Assembly (NCBI GenBank): GCA_963930775.1
Contig: OZ005690.1
Location: 6,494,225 to 6,558,224 of the forward strand
Origin: Cliona cf. orientalis
Taxonomy: Eukaryota > Porifera > Demospongiae > Clionaida > Clionaidae
Reading direction: 5' to 3'
DNA: 64,000 nt
Shown here: piece by piece, positions 31,076 to 43,841 of the stretch
Numbering within the stretch: the stretch's first letter is position 1
Layout of the letters: each line of letters starts with the position of its first letter
Translations under genes and position numbers: made by a program
Notes under the pieces: model-generated
What the model was told of the DNA's origin: nothing
What the model saw: only the letters and a program-made list of their open reading frames with translations
The model's database searches: none

Positions 31076-34000
31076 CTACCTTGGAGCATCCACTGTTGAA
31101 CTGGTAGGTGCCATTGCTTGCATCTCTGAGGAAGGTTGATTGCTCCTGTAGTCTGAAGTAGATGGAGAGTCAAAAATGTATACCACATCATGAAACCTAT
31201 CGTCGTCTGAACACGATGGCTGATTGAACGATTCCCTCGATTTCTCAGTTACATTGGATCCACTGTCAGGCTTCCTCTTCTTGATAAACTCTCTAATAAC
31301 ATACACATAAGAGTGGTACATCACTACTCCCAGTAGCACCAGAAAGGTAAAAATAATGGATAAGTGAACAATAATATCTCTATCTTCATTCCTTTCAATA
31401 TTTCTCAATATGATGACTGAGAGAAACAGTAGATTAAAGTAGAGGGTTGTTTCAACAATGTCAATTGGCCACTGTCTATACACCCGTCCACCTAGTACAC
31501 CTTTCACCAGTAAAAGTGCAGCTGTTATCTCTGCTGTAGCTACTAATGGAATGATAGGATCATCCTGCACATTACTGGCTGAAATGAGGTACAGAAGTAC
31601 ACGTGCAAGTAAGAGTAAACCAGTCCAGTAGCGGTGTTTATCGTTGTAAGGGGCAGTGTATGTCTCCATGAAGGATCGAAGTTTTGGATTCCTTACGACT
31701 TTCAGTTTAATATACCGAGTAATCCACTGCCAGGAGAAGAGAATGAGAGTGTATGCTAATCCAATAACCAATATACAAATAGCCGTAATAAAGAGTGGAA
31801 TCCGACTTCCAACAAAATATTCAAGTGTAGCATCAGGAAGCCAAAGCAGTTTATAAGAACCGTCAGGATAATTTAAGCCCGTAGCAGTGAATGCAACAAT
31901 GATGGTTTGCAAGTATTTTGCATATGATAACAGGATGAGTGTAGCCAAGGTTGCAACAGGATTTCTCTTTCCGATTAGATTTGAGAATTTCTGTGAGTAC
32001 TTGCTCAGTATGACAATGGCAACTACAATGATGATAACGTACGTTGGAAGTATGAGTTCCACCCATGCTTTCCCATGAGTATCCATACCGTCAATGAAAC
32101 ACATGTCAATGCCAAGTTCCAGATTAAACCAGGAAATGAAAACAGATGGAAAAGATACCTTTGTAAAATAGATTGTCTTATTTGCTGCAATCATGTTCGC
32201 ATAAAATATCAGACCATTGATTGTTCCCACAGCTACTGTAATATTCAGTACAAACAATAGAGCAACTAGCAGCAGTCCACCAATAAGAATGGATAGAAGT
32301 ATTACTACTGTTAGTACAGGCCAGTAGGAAGGACACCGTAGGCATCGTGAGCTACCAAGGGAAAGGCTGAACTTGTCCCTGCATGCGCCACATAGTGTCC
32401 CAGCACGATTGTAGTTGCACTGAGCATTGGTTCCTTCTGAGCCATTATTGAAGTTAATTAATACTTCAGATTTTGATGTTATAGGAATGCAATAATCGTA
32501 GGGGCAGTGGGGGTGAGTGATAAAGCCAGGTGGATTTGTTGTATTTGTGTAGTCTATCCAAGAGTTGCTTGTCTTCATGATGAATCCAGTGCTGGCATTG
32601 CAACTGCCTGTTCTATCTGAAATATGTGAATCACAATCACACTTACACCTGGTATCTTGAACTTCGCTCAAAGGCTCAAAGCCAATAGGACATTCACAGG
32701 GCAAAAATAGGATATCGATAATTGCTTGTGATGGCTGTGCATCTCCGCATGGACCTTGTGCATACAAAACAAGTTGCTCGGAAGTGGCAGATGAGAAGAC
32801 ATTGAATCTCAAGTCATTGCAGTCAGTGCTAGTTTTTTGAAATTGCTGATTTTCACCAAGATCTCCCGTCAATGAAGGGATCGTACTGATGATAGTGGCT
32901 GGGATACTATGATTGACATGGTCAACTGCAATTATTGGAACACTAAACGAGCCTCCTTTAGTGACATTTACAATGGTATGTTTGTAGCTGCAGTCTGGTT
33001 GGTTATTTATGCAAAAGCATACTCGTACTGGGTCAGATGCTAAGGTGTCTAAGTCATTAATGTTGCTGATTTCTTTGAGTACTGAAAGTCCATTTTCAAT
33101 ACCTTCACTTGTAAATTCTCCCCCATTGACAAGATCACCAACCTCAAGTCTAGCTGCTGTGCTAATTGTACACCTATCTAATAATCCTCCATATATATTT
33201 GATCCAGATATCATTGCTGAATTGTTTGACATGAAGAGGGCTTGGGTTTGTACCTCAAAATGTTCAAATGTCTCAACTTCTTGAAGAAAGCAGTGTGAAC
33301 CAAGGGAGATTGTGTTAGAAAGGATACTGCTACAAATTCCAATGCTGGTTTCATCAGCTACAAAAAAACCACCTCCAGAGTGGTAGGCAGTATTGTTGGC
33401 TACATTGACGTACGTACTTAGTCTCGTAAAGATATCTACATCAGTCGACTTCAGTACAGTTAGCTGGGAATTTGCTTCAAAATATGCACCACCACCTCTA
33501 TTTGCTGCATTATTTTTCAATGACAGGAAATGAATTGGGGATATAGCATTTGAGGCCACTGTTATGGACGAGCTCACAGTGTAGATACCACCGCCATTCA
33601 TGTGTGCAGTGTTTCCATCAAGAGTACAGTTTCCTAAGATTGTCAGAAAACTTTTGTAGATAGAAATGCCCCCACCATTATACAATGCAGTGTTATTAGT
33701 TATATGCACCGTGCTCTCTGGACTAAACATCACTATGCTTTCGATTATGAGTATTGCTCCACCACTAGCAGCAGAGTTTTGGGCCATAATTACTGATCCT
33801 TGAAACTCGACGTTACTATACAGGCTAGTAATGGCCCCTCCCACTTCCAGAGGCTGGCTTTCAAATCCAAACATTGTACCAGTGTTGGATTCTTGCTGAT
33901 TAACAAATAAAATGTTCCCTAAAAGTGTTAGCTATGTTGGAGCTATAAGCATACAACGATCCGCTGTTACTGTTGAATTGTATATTTCCAGAAAAAAGTG

Positions 34001-35647
34001 CTCTGCAGTCAATTATTAGTACAATATTAGACCTTGCTGTGTTATTCACAACTTCCAGTGTTCCTCTTGTCACTAAACTTCCTCCTCTTATAAAAATCAC
34101 TCCTCCAGACTGTACTGGGACAAAGTTATTACGGAATATGTTATTACCAACCAATTTGAAATCAGTGTACCAAGCATGAATATTTATTCCATGATAGTTT
34201 GATTGGAAAGTGCTTTGTCTGACGGTCATATGACTCCAAAGCTAGCCTTGTTGTTAAATTCAAAAGTACAATTATCGATAAGATACTCATTTCCTACCAA
34301 ATATAAGATACCACCTGTATGAAACCTGAACACAGAGTGGCTTATTATAATTTCATTTGGTTGACCTGGATTGTTCAAACTCATAACAGTAGAGCCAGAA
34401 TTGTTTTGAAAGAGACTGTAGTCAATGTGGATGTTCATGGCAATACCAGACAAAGCACTTCCTTCATTAGCCAAATTATGTTGGAATGTGCAGTTGGAGA
34501 TAGTAGTAAAAGATGAAGGTGACAATAGTTCCCAAGACGTGATTGCTCCTCCACTATCGGCTGAATTGTTGACAAAAGCACTATTGATGATGGTTACATA
34601 GCAATTGAAAATTAATATTGCTCCACCAATGTTATTGGCTTTGTTTGATATGAATGAGCTGTTTTCAATAGTGACATTTGCAGCATAGACAGCAACTACT
34701 CCACCACTTGATAGTGTGCTCTGGATTGCTATATTGTTATAAAACAGGCTCTGTTTGATTACAATCATGGAAGTGAGCACTTCTTCACTATTTTCCACTT
34801 CTCTCTGATTTTGACAAGGTATACCATCACCTTCTGGAGGTGCTGAATTACAATTTGCAATAACTGACCCTTTATTGTGACTAAAGGTTGATGCAGTAAC
34901 CATCGCAATACACCTAGTACCAAGATACAACACACTTCCACTATTTAATGCATAATTGGAAGTAGCATTACTCTTGTTGATGATGATTACAGTATCATCG
35001 TCAGCATATATGGCACCACCTCTGTCTGCTTCGTTCCCTTCAAACGTGCTCTCAATGATTTCAACGGTACTACTGGAAGCAAATATTGCTCCTCCAGTTG
35101 CGAAATTAGGACTTACACTGTTATGAATCGAGTAATTGCCATGATTTTTGTTTGCAAGAAAATGACTTCTGACGATAGTGGCATTCTTGACAGCTTTGAG
35201 AACTAGAGCTGTTTCATTATTGACACTACCTTGAAAAATGGAATTTTCAAGAATAAAATGATCCACACCATCAATAATGGTATTTCCACATCCAATGGAG
35301 TGCACATTTATTATTGAAACAGATTTTGTCCCATTAATCCTAATATTTCTAGAAATGTCGCACAAAATTGATGCTGTGTGTTCACCTTGTGTATTCACAC
35401 CCCCAGAGATTTCATAGTGATCTTTACCAGTAATATTGATTGAAGTGGACAGGTTGTGCTCTCCAGGCAGAAAGACCAGTGTTGTGTTTAAATTATCATT
35501 GAATTTCTCCTGTGCTATAAACTGTGATAGCGTTAGACAACTCTGTTCAGGGCAAAATGAAGTAGGATATGGCTTTATGTGGTAGAGTATTCCACCAGCA
35601 CTGTGCAATACAATAAGACAGAGGGCACAGATGAAAGTAGAACTCAT
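31076..35647 (-). pseudogene. Beta-helix / multi-TM gene, frameshifted copy in A2
   Basis: Matches 13041-17657 along its full length, starting at ATG 35647 with the same signal peptide. The first frame runs 35647-34226. A net loss of about 19 bp near 34230-34240 shifts it. A second shift comes from about 4 extra bases (GTTAGCTATGTTGG versus GTTATGTTGG) near 33925-33935. From there the frame is open to 31076 and encodes the rest of the helix repeats, the Cys-rich region and all the membrane segments. Only two lesions in 4.6 kb point to recent inactivation, or possibly to consensus errors. Confidence 0.85.
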
Positions 35648-35852
35648 CTTGCTTTCAACTGAAATGAAATATGCACCTGCATAATATAAATTAATTGCAA
35701 TACGGTAACCATAATAATATTATTATAATATTATAGTTAAACCCCTTATGTGGTCTAAGACTTGTTTAATCAATACGACAACATTATTATAATACTAATA
35801 AATGCTGAAAGAAATTCTTACTGTGTATGAGATACTTTTAAAATGCGAAAAG

Positions 35853-36086
35853 TGTAGCGTTAGGCATTCTTATGCCGCAAGGGTTGACAATAAGTTTATA
35901 GTGTTATACACTGATAGCAGCAACAGCATACATACAGTACACTCAGAATAGGTTGACAGACTAACCCCAAGTGCACAAAACACTAGACTTTATTAATTTT
36001 GCATGCATACAGGATGTGAATAATAACCACAAATATTGAAATAACACAAATTGACATTCACATAATTAGAGTTAGTTTACACCACA
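35853..36086 (-). repeat. LTR of decayed gypsy, element 3' side
   Basis: Shares TGTAGCGTTAGGC..TTCTTATGCCGCAAGGG and the ATTAGAGTTAGTTTACACCACA end with 47231-47537, but is shorter (234 versus 307 bp) through internal indels. Confidence 0.88.
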
Positions 36087-36099
36087 TCCCCCTTTTAAA
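36087..36099 (-). other. Polypurine tract of the decayed gypsy
   Basis: Minus strand reads TTTAAAAGGGGGA directly against the LTR start TGTGGTG. Confidence 0.8.
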
Positions 36100-36103
36100 C
36101 CAG

Positions 36104-36456
36104 TTGATCAGGAGGATTTGACAGTAGTGCCTGTTTTTGACCGAGTCATGATCATCTCACGTTAGAGCTTGATTGAGTCTCACTGTTAGATCCAGGAGAA
36201 ACATTAAGATGCAAACAATTCCTCTACACTTGCCCTGTTGGGGTCTCGATACGATATAATAATATTATGATTGTGGATTCTCTCCTGTTGTGACAACAGT
36301 ACCATGGCAGGAATAGTCTCTGACTCTGAGGTGATCCACACATCTGTTCCATCGGGAATAACGTCTTGCTCAAAGTCTCGATGCTGACGATCGAACTGAG
36401 CCTTCTGTTTTTGTTTGAACTCAGCATTTTTCTTCCGGAACTCAGATATACATGTA
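36104..36456 (-). pseudogene. Gypsy pol 3' end (integrase C-terminus)
   Basis: Minus strand encodes ISEFRKKNAEFKQKQKAQFD and DVWITSE, followed in another frame by YRIETPTGQV. These are the integrase C-terminal motifs of many metazoan gypsy elements. Frameshifts are present. The frame is cut by the pogo element at 36457 and continues on its other side at about 38590. Confidence 0.75.
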
Positions 36457-38580
36457 GCGTAGAATGCCAAATATCGGCCAGCACCAATTATCGGCCAGCT
36501 GTAAACGGAAAAATTTACGGAGATCTACGAACGGTCCACCCACTGACACGCCCCATTAATATGCTATCTCAGTGGCGCTACTTTCCCGCGTGAGCAAAGA
36601 GAGCACTGTTGTTTTTCTACTTGACTATAGGTAAGAATAGTTTGATACTTAGTCATATAGACCACTGTATTGAAACGCTCTGTCCTTTATTTTTGTCATT
36701 TTAGTGATATTGGATCGTAATAACTTCGTACATTGCCAGTGGTGGCGGCCGGTTCGTACTACACAGCTACTGGCTTTCCAGTGGTTACTAGCTATTTATA
36801 GTCCACAGTACTACCATGCCCCGAGTCAAGAAGAGAACTTACCGTCGTAGACGACGTAATCGAGAAAAGAGTGCTCATGAGCCAATGAAAACGACCAATT
36901 GGCCTGCTAAAAGAAAGCAGTGGACTGAGGAGCAAATGGCAAAGGCAATGGAACTGGCTCAATCATGTGTTATGAGTCGAAATAGAGCAGCTGAAGAATG
37001 TGGTGTACCTAAGTCTACGTTGAAAGACCGTTTGAGTGGTCGTGTTGAACACGGCTGTCGTCCAGGGCCAAAACCTTACCTTCATCGTGATGAGGAAGGA
37101 GAGCTTACCACTTATCTCCTCACGGCAGCAAGTGTTGGACTTGGAAAAACCAGGCATGAGGTGATGCGAATAGCCGAAGGAGTTGCTGCTCAGAAAGGAA
37201 TTCTCAAAGGTAGCAAAATTTCTTGTGGGTGGTGGCAGCGTTTTTGTGACAGAAATCCAGGTGTGTCCCTACGTTCTGGTGATGCAACTGCGGGAATAGC
37301 TACGTATTGATGCCGTAAATGAGGAGAATATGCTACAATAATATTTTTCCTTGCTAAGAGAGGTATATGACGACCTAGATTTTGATGGGCATCCAGAACG
37401 CATGTACAATATGGATGAAACTGGCGTCCCACTAGATCCTCGCCCTCCAAAGGTGGTTGCCAAGAAAGGTCAGCGAAAGGTCCGCTATCGCTGCTCTGGC
37501 CAAAAAGGTCAAATAACTGTGATCGGGTGTGCCAATTTCTCCCTTTGCTCCCAGCTGTGACTCCTTCCCGATCGTCTTCTGGTACTCAAGGTCGGGCACG
37601 GGTACTTACAAGTAAGGAGTGCCTTGAGCAATTGGAAGAGAAAGCAAAGAAGAAGCAGCAGGAAAAGGAAGAAAAGGAAAAAAGAAAGCTTGAAAGAGAG
37701 AAGAAGAAGCAAGAACGTGAGCAGGAAATGAAAAGGAAGGCTGAAGAAAAGGCTAAAAAGGCAGACGAGAAGGCAAAAAGGAGGAAGAAAAGGCAAAGAA
37801 GGCACAGGAAAGGGCCCTCCAAAGGGAGAAAAAGCAGCTGAAAAAGCTGCAGCCAACTTAAAAGGAAAAGCAGTTCCCCCTAGGAGAAAGCGATCTCAAC
37901 TGGAAAGCGACACATGTACAGTAGCAAGTTCTGATAGTGGTACATCACCAACTGACGAGAGCGAGCCGAAGTCTAAGGCACCTTGATTGAATGACAGCAT
38001 CAACACCGATGAGTGCTGTGCGTGCTTCGGACTGTACACAGATGATATTGAAACTGGTAGAGAGTGGCTGGAATGTACATGTGGCAGGTGGATTCATGAA
38101 GATTGTGTTGAAAACATCGTTTATGATGCCAACGGAAGAGAGAAGCTATGCCCCTTATGCCTCACAGTAGTGTAGATATAATGTTAGCGATTCAAACATC
38201 TACAGATTTTATTTATACTCCCTTTTTTAATAGTTGTGTAATGACAATGGGTGTTATAGCATGTAATAATACACTCCAAATCAGTTGCAGTGTGTATGGA
38301 AATGATCGTCAAACCAAAGAGTGCAACTGGACGATAATTGTTCTATACAAAATGTATGGGCGGCCGATAATCGATACTCATGGCCGATATTTGGTCCAGC
38401 GTGCGGAATCTTCGGTACTGTGTAACTCGAGAACGCAACATGGTATTCGGACCGGACAAGTGCTGAACGATAACGCTTGTAATGCTCTACAATCTGGTAC
38501 AAAAACCAGATCTTGGAACCAATCTGGAGGCGAGTTACACGACTGGGACAAAAGCATGGCCGATAATTGGCATCTTACGC
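36457..38580 (+). mobile_element. pogo-type DNA transposon, internally deleted
   Basis: Terminal repeats GCGTAGAATGCCAAATATCGG and its imperfect inverse (CCGATAATTGGCATCTTACGC) are flanked by TA. Gypsy pol is continuous across the insertion. It contains remnants of a transposase gene. Confidence 0.88.
36816..38175 (+). pseudogene. pogo-like transposase, DDE core lost
   Basis: From ATG 36816 the first frame (164 aa) has a basic N-terminus, a Psq-type helix-turn-helix (RAAEECGVPKSTLKDRL) and a CENP-B-like second DNA-binding half (CGWWQRFCDRNPG). A frameshift and stop follow. At 37351-37545 the start of the DDE domain appears (MYNMDETGVPLDPRPPK). Then the sequence jumps to the tail, so most of the catalytic domain is deleted. 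A lysine/glutamate-rich coiled coil follows (37600-37840). A PHD/RING-like Cys-rich finger comes last (37987-38175, CCACFGLY...CPLC). Non-autonomous. Confidence 0.82.
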
Positions 38581-38589
38581 TATATGACC

Positions 38590-40880
38590 ACTGAGGGATT
38601 AGTAGAGACTTTGCCTGGGGCACTGTTAATCAAATCTTGCGTCCCATACAGAGTTCAGCTGAACTTAGTGCACACCAAGGAAGTGGGGTAGCTCAAGACA
38701 GCGAGGTCTTTCTTTGCCAATATTGCACTCTTAACAGCTCTGTACAATTTTCTGAACATCCCTAGACACCCCAGGTCACCAAACTGACACAGCCACTCTT
38801 GCCCTGCACTTTTCCACCCCGTAGTATCCAGAGTGAACTCTCTGGAGCATCTCTATCCTAAGAGCTCTATTCTCTCATTAAATACCAGCAGGTCGTTACA
38901 CACTGTAAGACACTCCCTAGCTTGGAAATAAGGAATCAGCACGGGGGGAATGAACTTTTTGTCTGGCCACTCACTCTCACAGTACTGACATATGCTTGTG
39001 ATAGATTGCTTCTGTGCTTCCATGTACTCCTCCAGTCTCCCCTTTGATGTAGGTAGAGAATACTGCACGACACCATCCATAAATGTTTGCACTTATGCTT
39101 CCAGATCTGAGTCTCCTGTTTCTGGCACTGGTGCACGAGAAAGGGCCTCTGCAGTGTAGAGGAATTTTCCCGGGACATGATTGACAACATAGTCGAACTT
39201 GGCTAATTATAACCGAAATCGAACAACTCGAGGTGGCAAGGCGTCAAGATGCTTCGTGTTCAATAATGGAATCAGTGGCTTGTGGTCAGACTCTATCATA
39301 AACCTTCTACCGAGTACATATTTGGAGAATCCTTGACACGCCCAAGTGATAGCCAACGCCTCATTTTCGATTTGAGCATAATATTATCTTCTTTCAGCCT
39401 CTATCATTGAACAAGAAGCATAGGCAACCAATTTCCACAATCCTGACTGTTGGAGTAAGACTGCTTCTAACCTGAATGAGGATGCATCCGCTGATATCTT
39501 AGTTTCAGCTCCTGGATTGTAGATGATCAGGGTAGTCGGCTTCATTAGCTCCTCCTTAATTTGTTGGAATGCTCTATCTTATTGTGGACCCCACAGCCAG
39601 GCTTTCTTAGTGCTTAAGAGCTCCCTCAGAGGTTGGTACATCTCAGCTGCAATGTTGGGTGTAAATTTCCCCAGCTGATTTACCATCCCTAAAAATCTTC
39701 TCAAATCAGCGACTGACGTGGAAGTATCCATTCTGCTAATGGCTTCCGTTTTATCAGGATCAGCTCGTATACCCTGACTATCAATGATGTGGTCTACTCA
39801 AATTTGCACTTGGATGAATTGAGCGTAATATTTGCTTTCTCCAAATGTTGTAGGACATCTCTCAGATGGCTATTGTGCTCAGCACTGTCTTTCAAAACAC
39901 AAGGATATCATCCATCATACATACCACTGCGTCTAGACCTTTGAGAATACAATTCATTCTCCGTTGGAATATTTTCAGAGCACTAGCGATACCGAACGGC
40001 AATTTGTTGAAGGCATATCGGTCAAATAGAGTGATAAACGTCGTTAACAGCTTGGATCTTTCTGACAAAGAAATTTGCCAGAAGCCGCTATTTGCATCTA
40101 GCTTGGAGAATACAGCGGCACCAGACAATTGAGCAAGGACACTGTCGACTCTGCTTGGCTGTTGCAATCTCCTGTGATCATGGAGTTGCTTGTACATGTT
40201 TTCCGTAACAGTGGTGAACTCCACCCCTTGAAGTTAACGTTAGTTCTGTCCAGTTTGACAATGCTCCTCCATGTGGAGTTTCCCTCAGCTGCGAGTGCAC
40301 CAAGGCAAAGTCATCTGCTTGCACCTCACTGGTAGAGGCTGTGACCTTTGGCTGGCAATGGGCCTTGAAGTGACCCTTCTTTTTGCACCTGTGACAGATT
40401 ACATTCCTTGCTGGACACTTATTAGGACTTTCATGTTTGTTGCAGCCACAACGTGGACACTTGGTAGCCGTCGGGGTGGTACATGATTTGCCCGAGGTCG
40501 ACCCCTTGCTGTGGCGATTGGTGCCTGAGGTTTTGCGAGTCGCATCTTCGAGGGCCCGAGTTGCTTGCGGGATCAGCTCGTCTTTGTGCTCATTGACTGC
40601 TTTCTTTTGGCGTACGTATCATTTTCTTTGCCTTTTCCAAGGTAAGTGTAGCATCGAGCTGTACCTTATCCGCTATAGAGTTTCATCTCTCATCCCCACG
40701 ACTAGGCGATCATAGAGCATCTCTTCGTCCCGTGCTCACACGTCTTGGCTAACTCGTACAACGAGGTGATATATTCCTCGACAGATTCATCTTCTTTCTG
40801 GTTTCTCTTATTAAGTTGTCCTTGTTCATAGATTGTATTCCTCGAATTTAGCGATCACGTCGGTGTATAGAGGTTCTGCA
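38590..40880 (-). pseudogene. Gypsy gag-pol body (gag middle, zinc knuckles, RT, RNase H, integrase)
   Basis: Reading minus from 40880: gag matter with ESVEEYITSLYELAKTCEHG, two zinc knuckles (CPRCGCNKHE...; CHRCKKKGHFKAHC at 40355-40396), reverse transcriptase at 40224-39892 (FSKLDANSGFWQI, NKLPFGI, CMMDDILVF), RNase H pieces (EMYQPLRELL, ISADASS), and integrase traces ending just before the pogo insertion. Many frameshifts, stops and gaps; inactive. Confidence 0.85.
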
Positions 40881-41007
40881 CGTGATGTCATAACGACGCG
40901 TTTCCGGAACGAGCGGCCATTTTGAGTGGCAAAACAATATGCTCACGTGCGCGCAGTGATCTCAGTGTATAATAATATTATCATTATGTTTCTCTTTGTG
41001 TGCAGCC

Positions 41008-41396
41008 ATGGGCAATAGTTACTGTGCCATTGGATGTGCCAACTGCTATTTTAAAGGTTGCGGGTTAAAATTTTATCGATTCCAACTGATCCTGAACGCA
41101 AGGTGAGATGGATGGCTGCTTTTAATCGGAAAAATTGGATTCCCAACGAACACAGCTGGCTGTGTAGCGCTCACTTTATTTGAGGAGTCAATAGCAATGA
41201 TTCAACGTGTCCAGACTATGTACCTTCAGTATTCCACTACGTTGAGACTCCTAAAAAGGAATGAGCCGAACGATCTATGCTGAGATATTATGCTAGAAAG
41301 AACACTAAATGGAAGCGCATTGAGGCACAAAGAAGGCAGGAGGTAGAATGCCTTAGAAGGCTTCAAGAGGCTGACAAGCAGCACCACGATGCATGA
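41008..41396 (+). pseudogene. THAP zinc-finger protein remnant
   Basis: From ATG 41008 the frame gives MGNSYCAIGC, and after a one-base shift DPERKVRWMAAFNRKNW, then WLCSAHF. The C2CH pattern and the spacing to CSAHF identify a THAP DNA-binding domain. A TGA follows HFI. A basic, Glu/Lys-rich tail (RRQEVECLRRLQEADKQ) ends the gene. THAP domains occur in P-element-type transposases and in host regulators. It converges on the SWIM gene at 41590-42403. Confidence 0.75.
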
Positions 41397-41589
41397 TGAT
41401 ATTCAACTGGTTCTAGATGTATCTGTGATAGATATGACTATGACTCACATTTGAAAGTTAAAAATTATTCTCCCCAGAAGATTCAATATTTTACTGGGCT
41501 TCCATAGTTTTCAACTTTTATGGTACTATATAATTTCATCGCTCTCCTTCTGTTGGTGACAACTCCCAATCTACTCTCCCACTGTTTCA

Positions 41590-42403
41590 GCAGTTTCTAA
41601 TGGTGCTAATGAAATTTTGATTGAACTTGGGTAATCAGTACCTTGCATATGATGGACAGGATTGCAGATTTATCACACGTCGCTAATGCCTTGTACAGAT
41701 CATCGAGTTCCTCATCTGTGAGCCTACATGATCTCCTTGTTTGGCACTGCAATCACTAGGCCCTGGGAGTTTTCGAATATCTTTTTTCGTTTTCTTGCTG
41801 GAGTGGTGAAGTCAATCTCAGAAATTGGCAAATAAGGCACACTCTGCATTATTGGTGGAAGCCAGTAGCATGGAAGTGAGGTGCTTGAAGTATTGGCCTT
41901 TATATTAGTGTTGGCTTCCATTAGAAACAAGACTGTGCAATGTGCGAACATGCCTCCCCCAGTCCAGCCATGCGGGTGCAATGGGCACAGATGACTATGC
42001 CTGACCGTTCAAGAGCAATTCATTGATGTAGAAAAGGAGCAGATAACTTTTGTGAATGCTTCATATGAGCCATTACCAAAATCAATGATCAGCTCTATTA
42101 CCAGGTGGTACATGATGAACAGCTAGTGACATTGCTCACCCAGCCGCTGACAAAATACTTGTACGCCTCAAGAGTATCAAGACTGGATGTAGCAATGAGA
42201 TAGTTGTATATTATGTCAGGATACTCTATTGATGGCCAGTGTTGCCACTCAATTTGACGGCTTCTTCAAGTTTGCAGCATCATAGGGGTCTCCAAAGTAC
42301 CAAGTGTTGCCAATTTCACATCATAGCGCTTTTTAGCCTCGACATCTAGTCCCTGGTAGTACTTTGAGGGAGAATTGACCCAGCTACTGCTCGAGTCGGT
42401 CAT
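41590..42403 (-). pseudogene. SWIM zinc-finger protein remnant (SWIM/YqaJ family)
   Basis: From ATG 42403 the minus strand gives KYYQGLDVEAKKRYDVKL, IEYPDIIYNYLIATSSLDT and EAYKYFVSGWV. It then has a SWIM-type finger (CAHCTRMAGLGEACSHIA, with one Cys replaced by Arg), followed by PCYWLPP and EIDFTTPARKRKKIF. This order matches cnidarian/sponge proteins that continue into a YqaJ-type exonuclease. That nuclease domain is missing here. Stops and frameshifts are present. Confidence 0.65.
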
Positions 42404-43841
42404 CCTCCTCGCTTGCCTGTCGCTATAATATTAATATTTGCACGCGCAATATAATAGTCTTAGCATCTCAAGGTTACAGGTGACAGTTTGCATCTAGTAA
42501 TTTTCATGAGTAACAAGCCATTTGTATCTCCACAGGCTATGAAGCTGAAACAAAAACGAAATTATAGCTAATATGATGATAGAGACAGCTGTCAAAACAA
42601 TGAAGCGTCACGAAAGTCAGCCAATGACTGCCATTGTCACAAACTCTTGCGTCAAGTTTTACTTGGACAAAGGAGTCTAGTCTACTTTCAACAGCTTATT
42701 TATGAAGTACTTAAATTACTCTAGTGCTGGAGTTGGTTCCCAAGTTCATAGAGCCTCCACAGAGGGAAAGCTACACAAAAGCGTAATGGCGGACCAGGTC
42801 GTTAGCACCGCTGTCTAGCTGCTTTCTGACAGGTGGCCTTCAAATTTACATCAACTCCAGCCCTGCCCAGATTAGTCTGGGGTACCAGCCCCTTCGCAAG
42901 AGAGAGGAAGGGTCTGGTAACATCCCTATACCTGCGTTGTGCTCATGTCCGGAATGCGGACATGACCAATCAGATCACAGTGTGGTTTAGCCGGTTAATT
43001 TCACCGCGTGTATCACGTATATTTCTCCAAACAAAAATTTTGTACCATGGATTTCCAGTTGAGAGAGATCATTTCGGCCGCCGTTGGAGCTCTTGGCTAC
43101 GACTCCATAAACCCAGAGCAGGAGTTAGCTTTGCTATCCTTCCTGCAAGGGCACGATGTGTTTGTATCACTTCCGACAGGCTACAGAAAGAGCCTTTGTT
43201 ATGCTGCCTTGCCTGGTGCTTTTGACAAGTTGTTGAAGAGAACTTCACCAGGATCTACAAGTATCGTGATCTCTATTTCTCCCTTGATCACTCTGATGAA
43301 GGATCAGGTTGCCTCTTTATCGACAAGGGGGCTAGCTGTATAGGGTGTATCACTCATGAAAGCTCGGACGAAGAAAGAGCGAAAGTGAAGGACGGTCAGT
43401 ACCAACTTGTTTTATTCAGCCCAGAAGCTTTGTTGACTGTTCGTCGATGGAGAGAGCTATTGCAGGGGACAAAACTATAGTTCTAGCATCGTGGCTTTCA
43501 TTGTGCACGCGAAAACTATAGTTCTAGCATCGTGGCTTTCATTGTGGACGAGGCACATTGTGTCAAGGAATGGTAAGAAATTTTATTAAAAGTAGCTTGT
43601 GTATTGGTCACTCACAATTTCTCTTGTGTGCACATAATAATTATTATTGTGTGTGTGTGTGTGTCACTAGTTGTATCAATTGTCTACAACAGTTCACATA
43701 ATGACTATTTTTTCCCTTTTCTGTAGGGGAGAGGAATTCCGGAAGGAGTACTCAAGACTTGTTAAGGTGCGAAGCATTCTTCCACAGAATGTACATGTTA
43801 TGGCAGTAACAGCAACAGCCACAAAAACAACTAGAGCTCTG

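Larger units (their letters stand above)
28394..35852 (+). repeat. Segmental duplication block A2
   Basis: A collinear copy of 10504-17868. All three genes in it are broken: the receptor fragment has two deletions, the lysozyme-like gene has a stop and indels, and the beta-helix gene has two frameshifts. It ends exactly where the decayed gypsy LTR begins. Confidence 0.9.
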
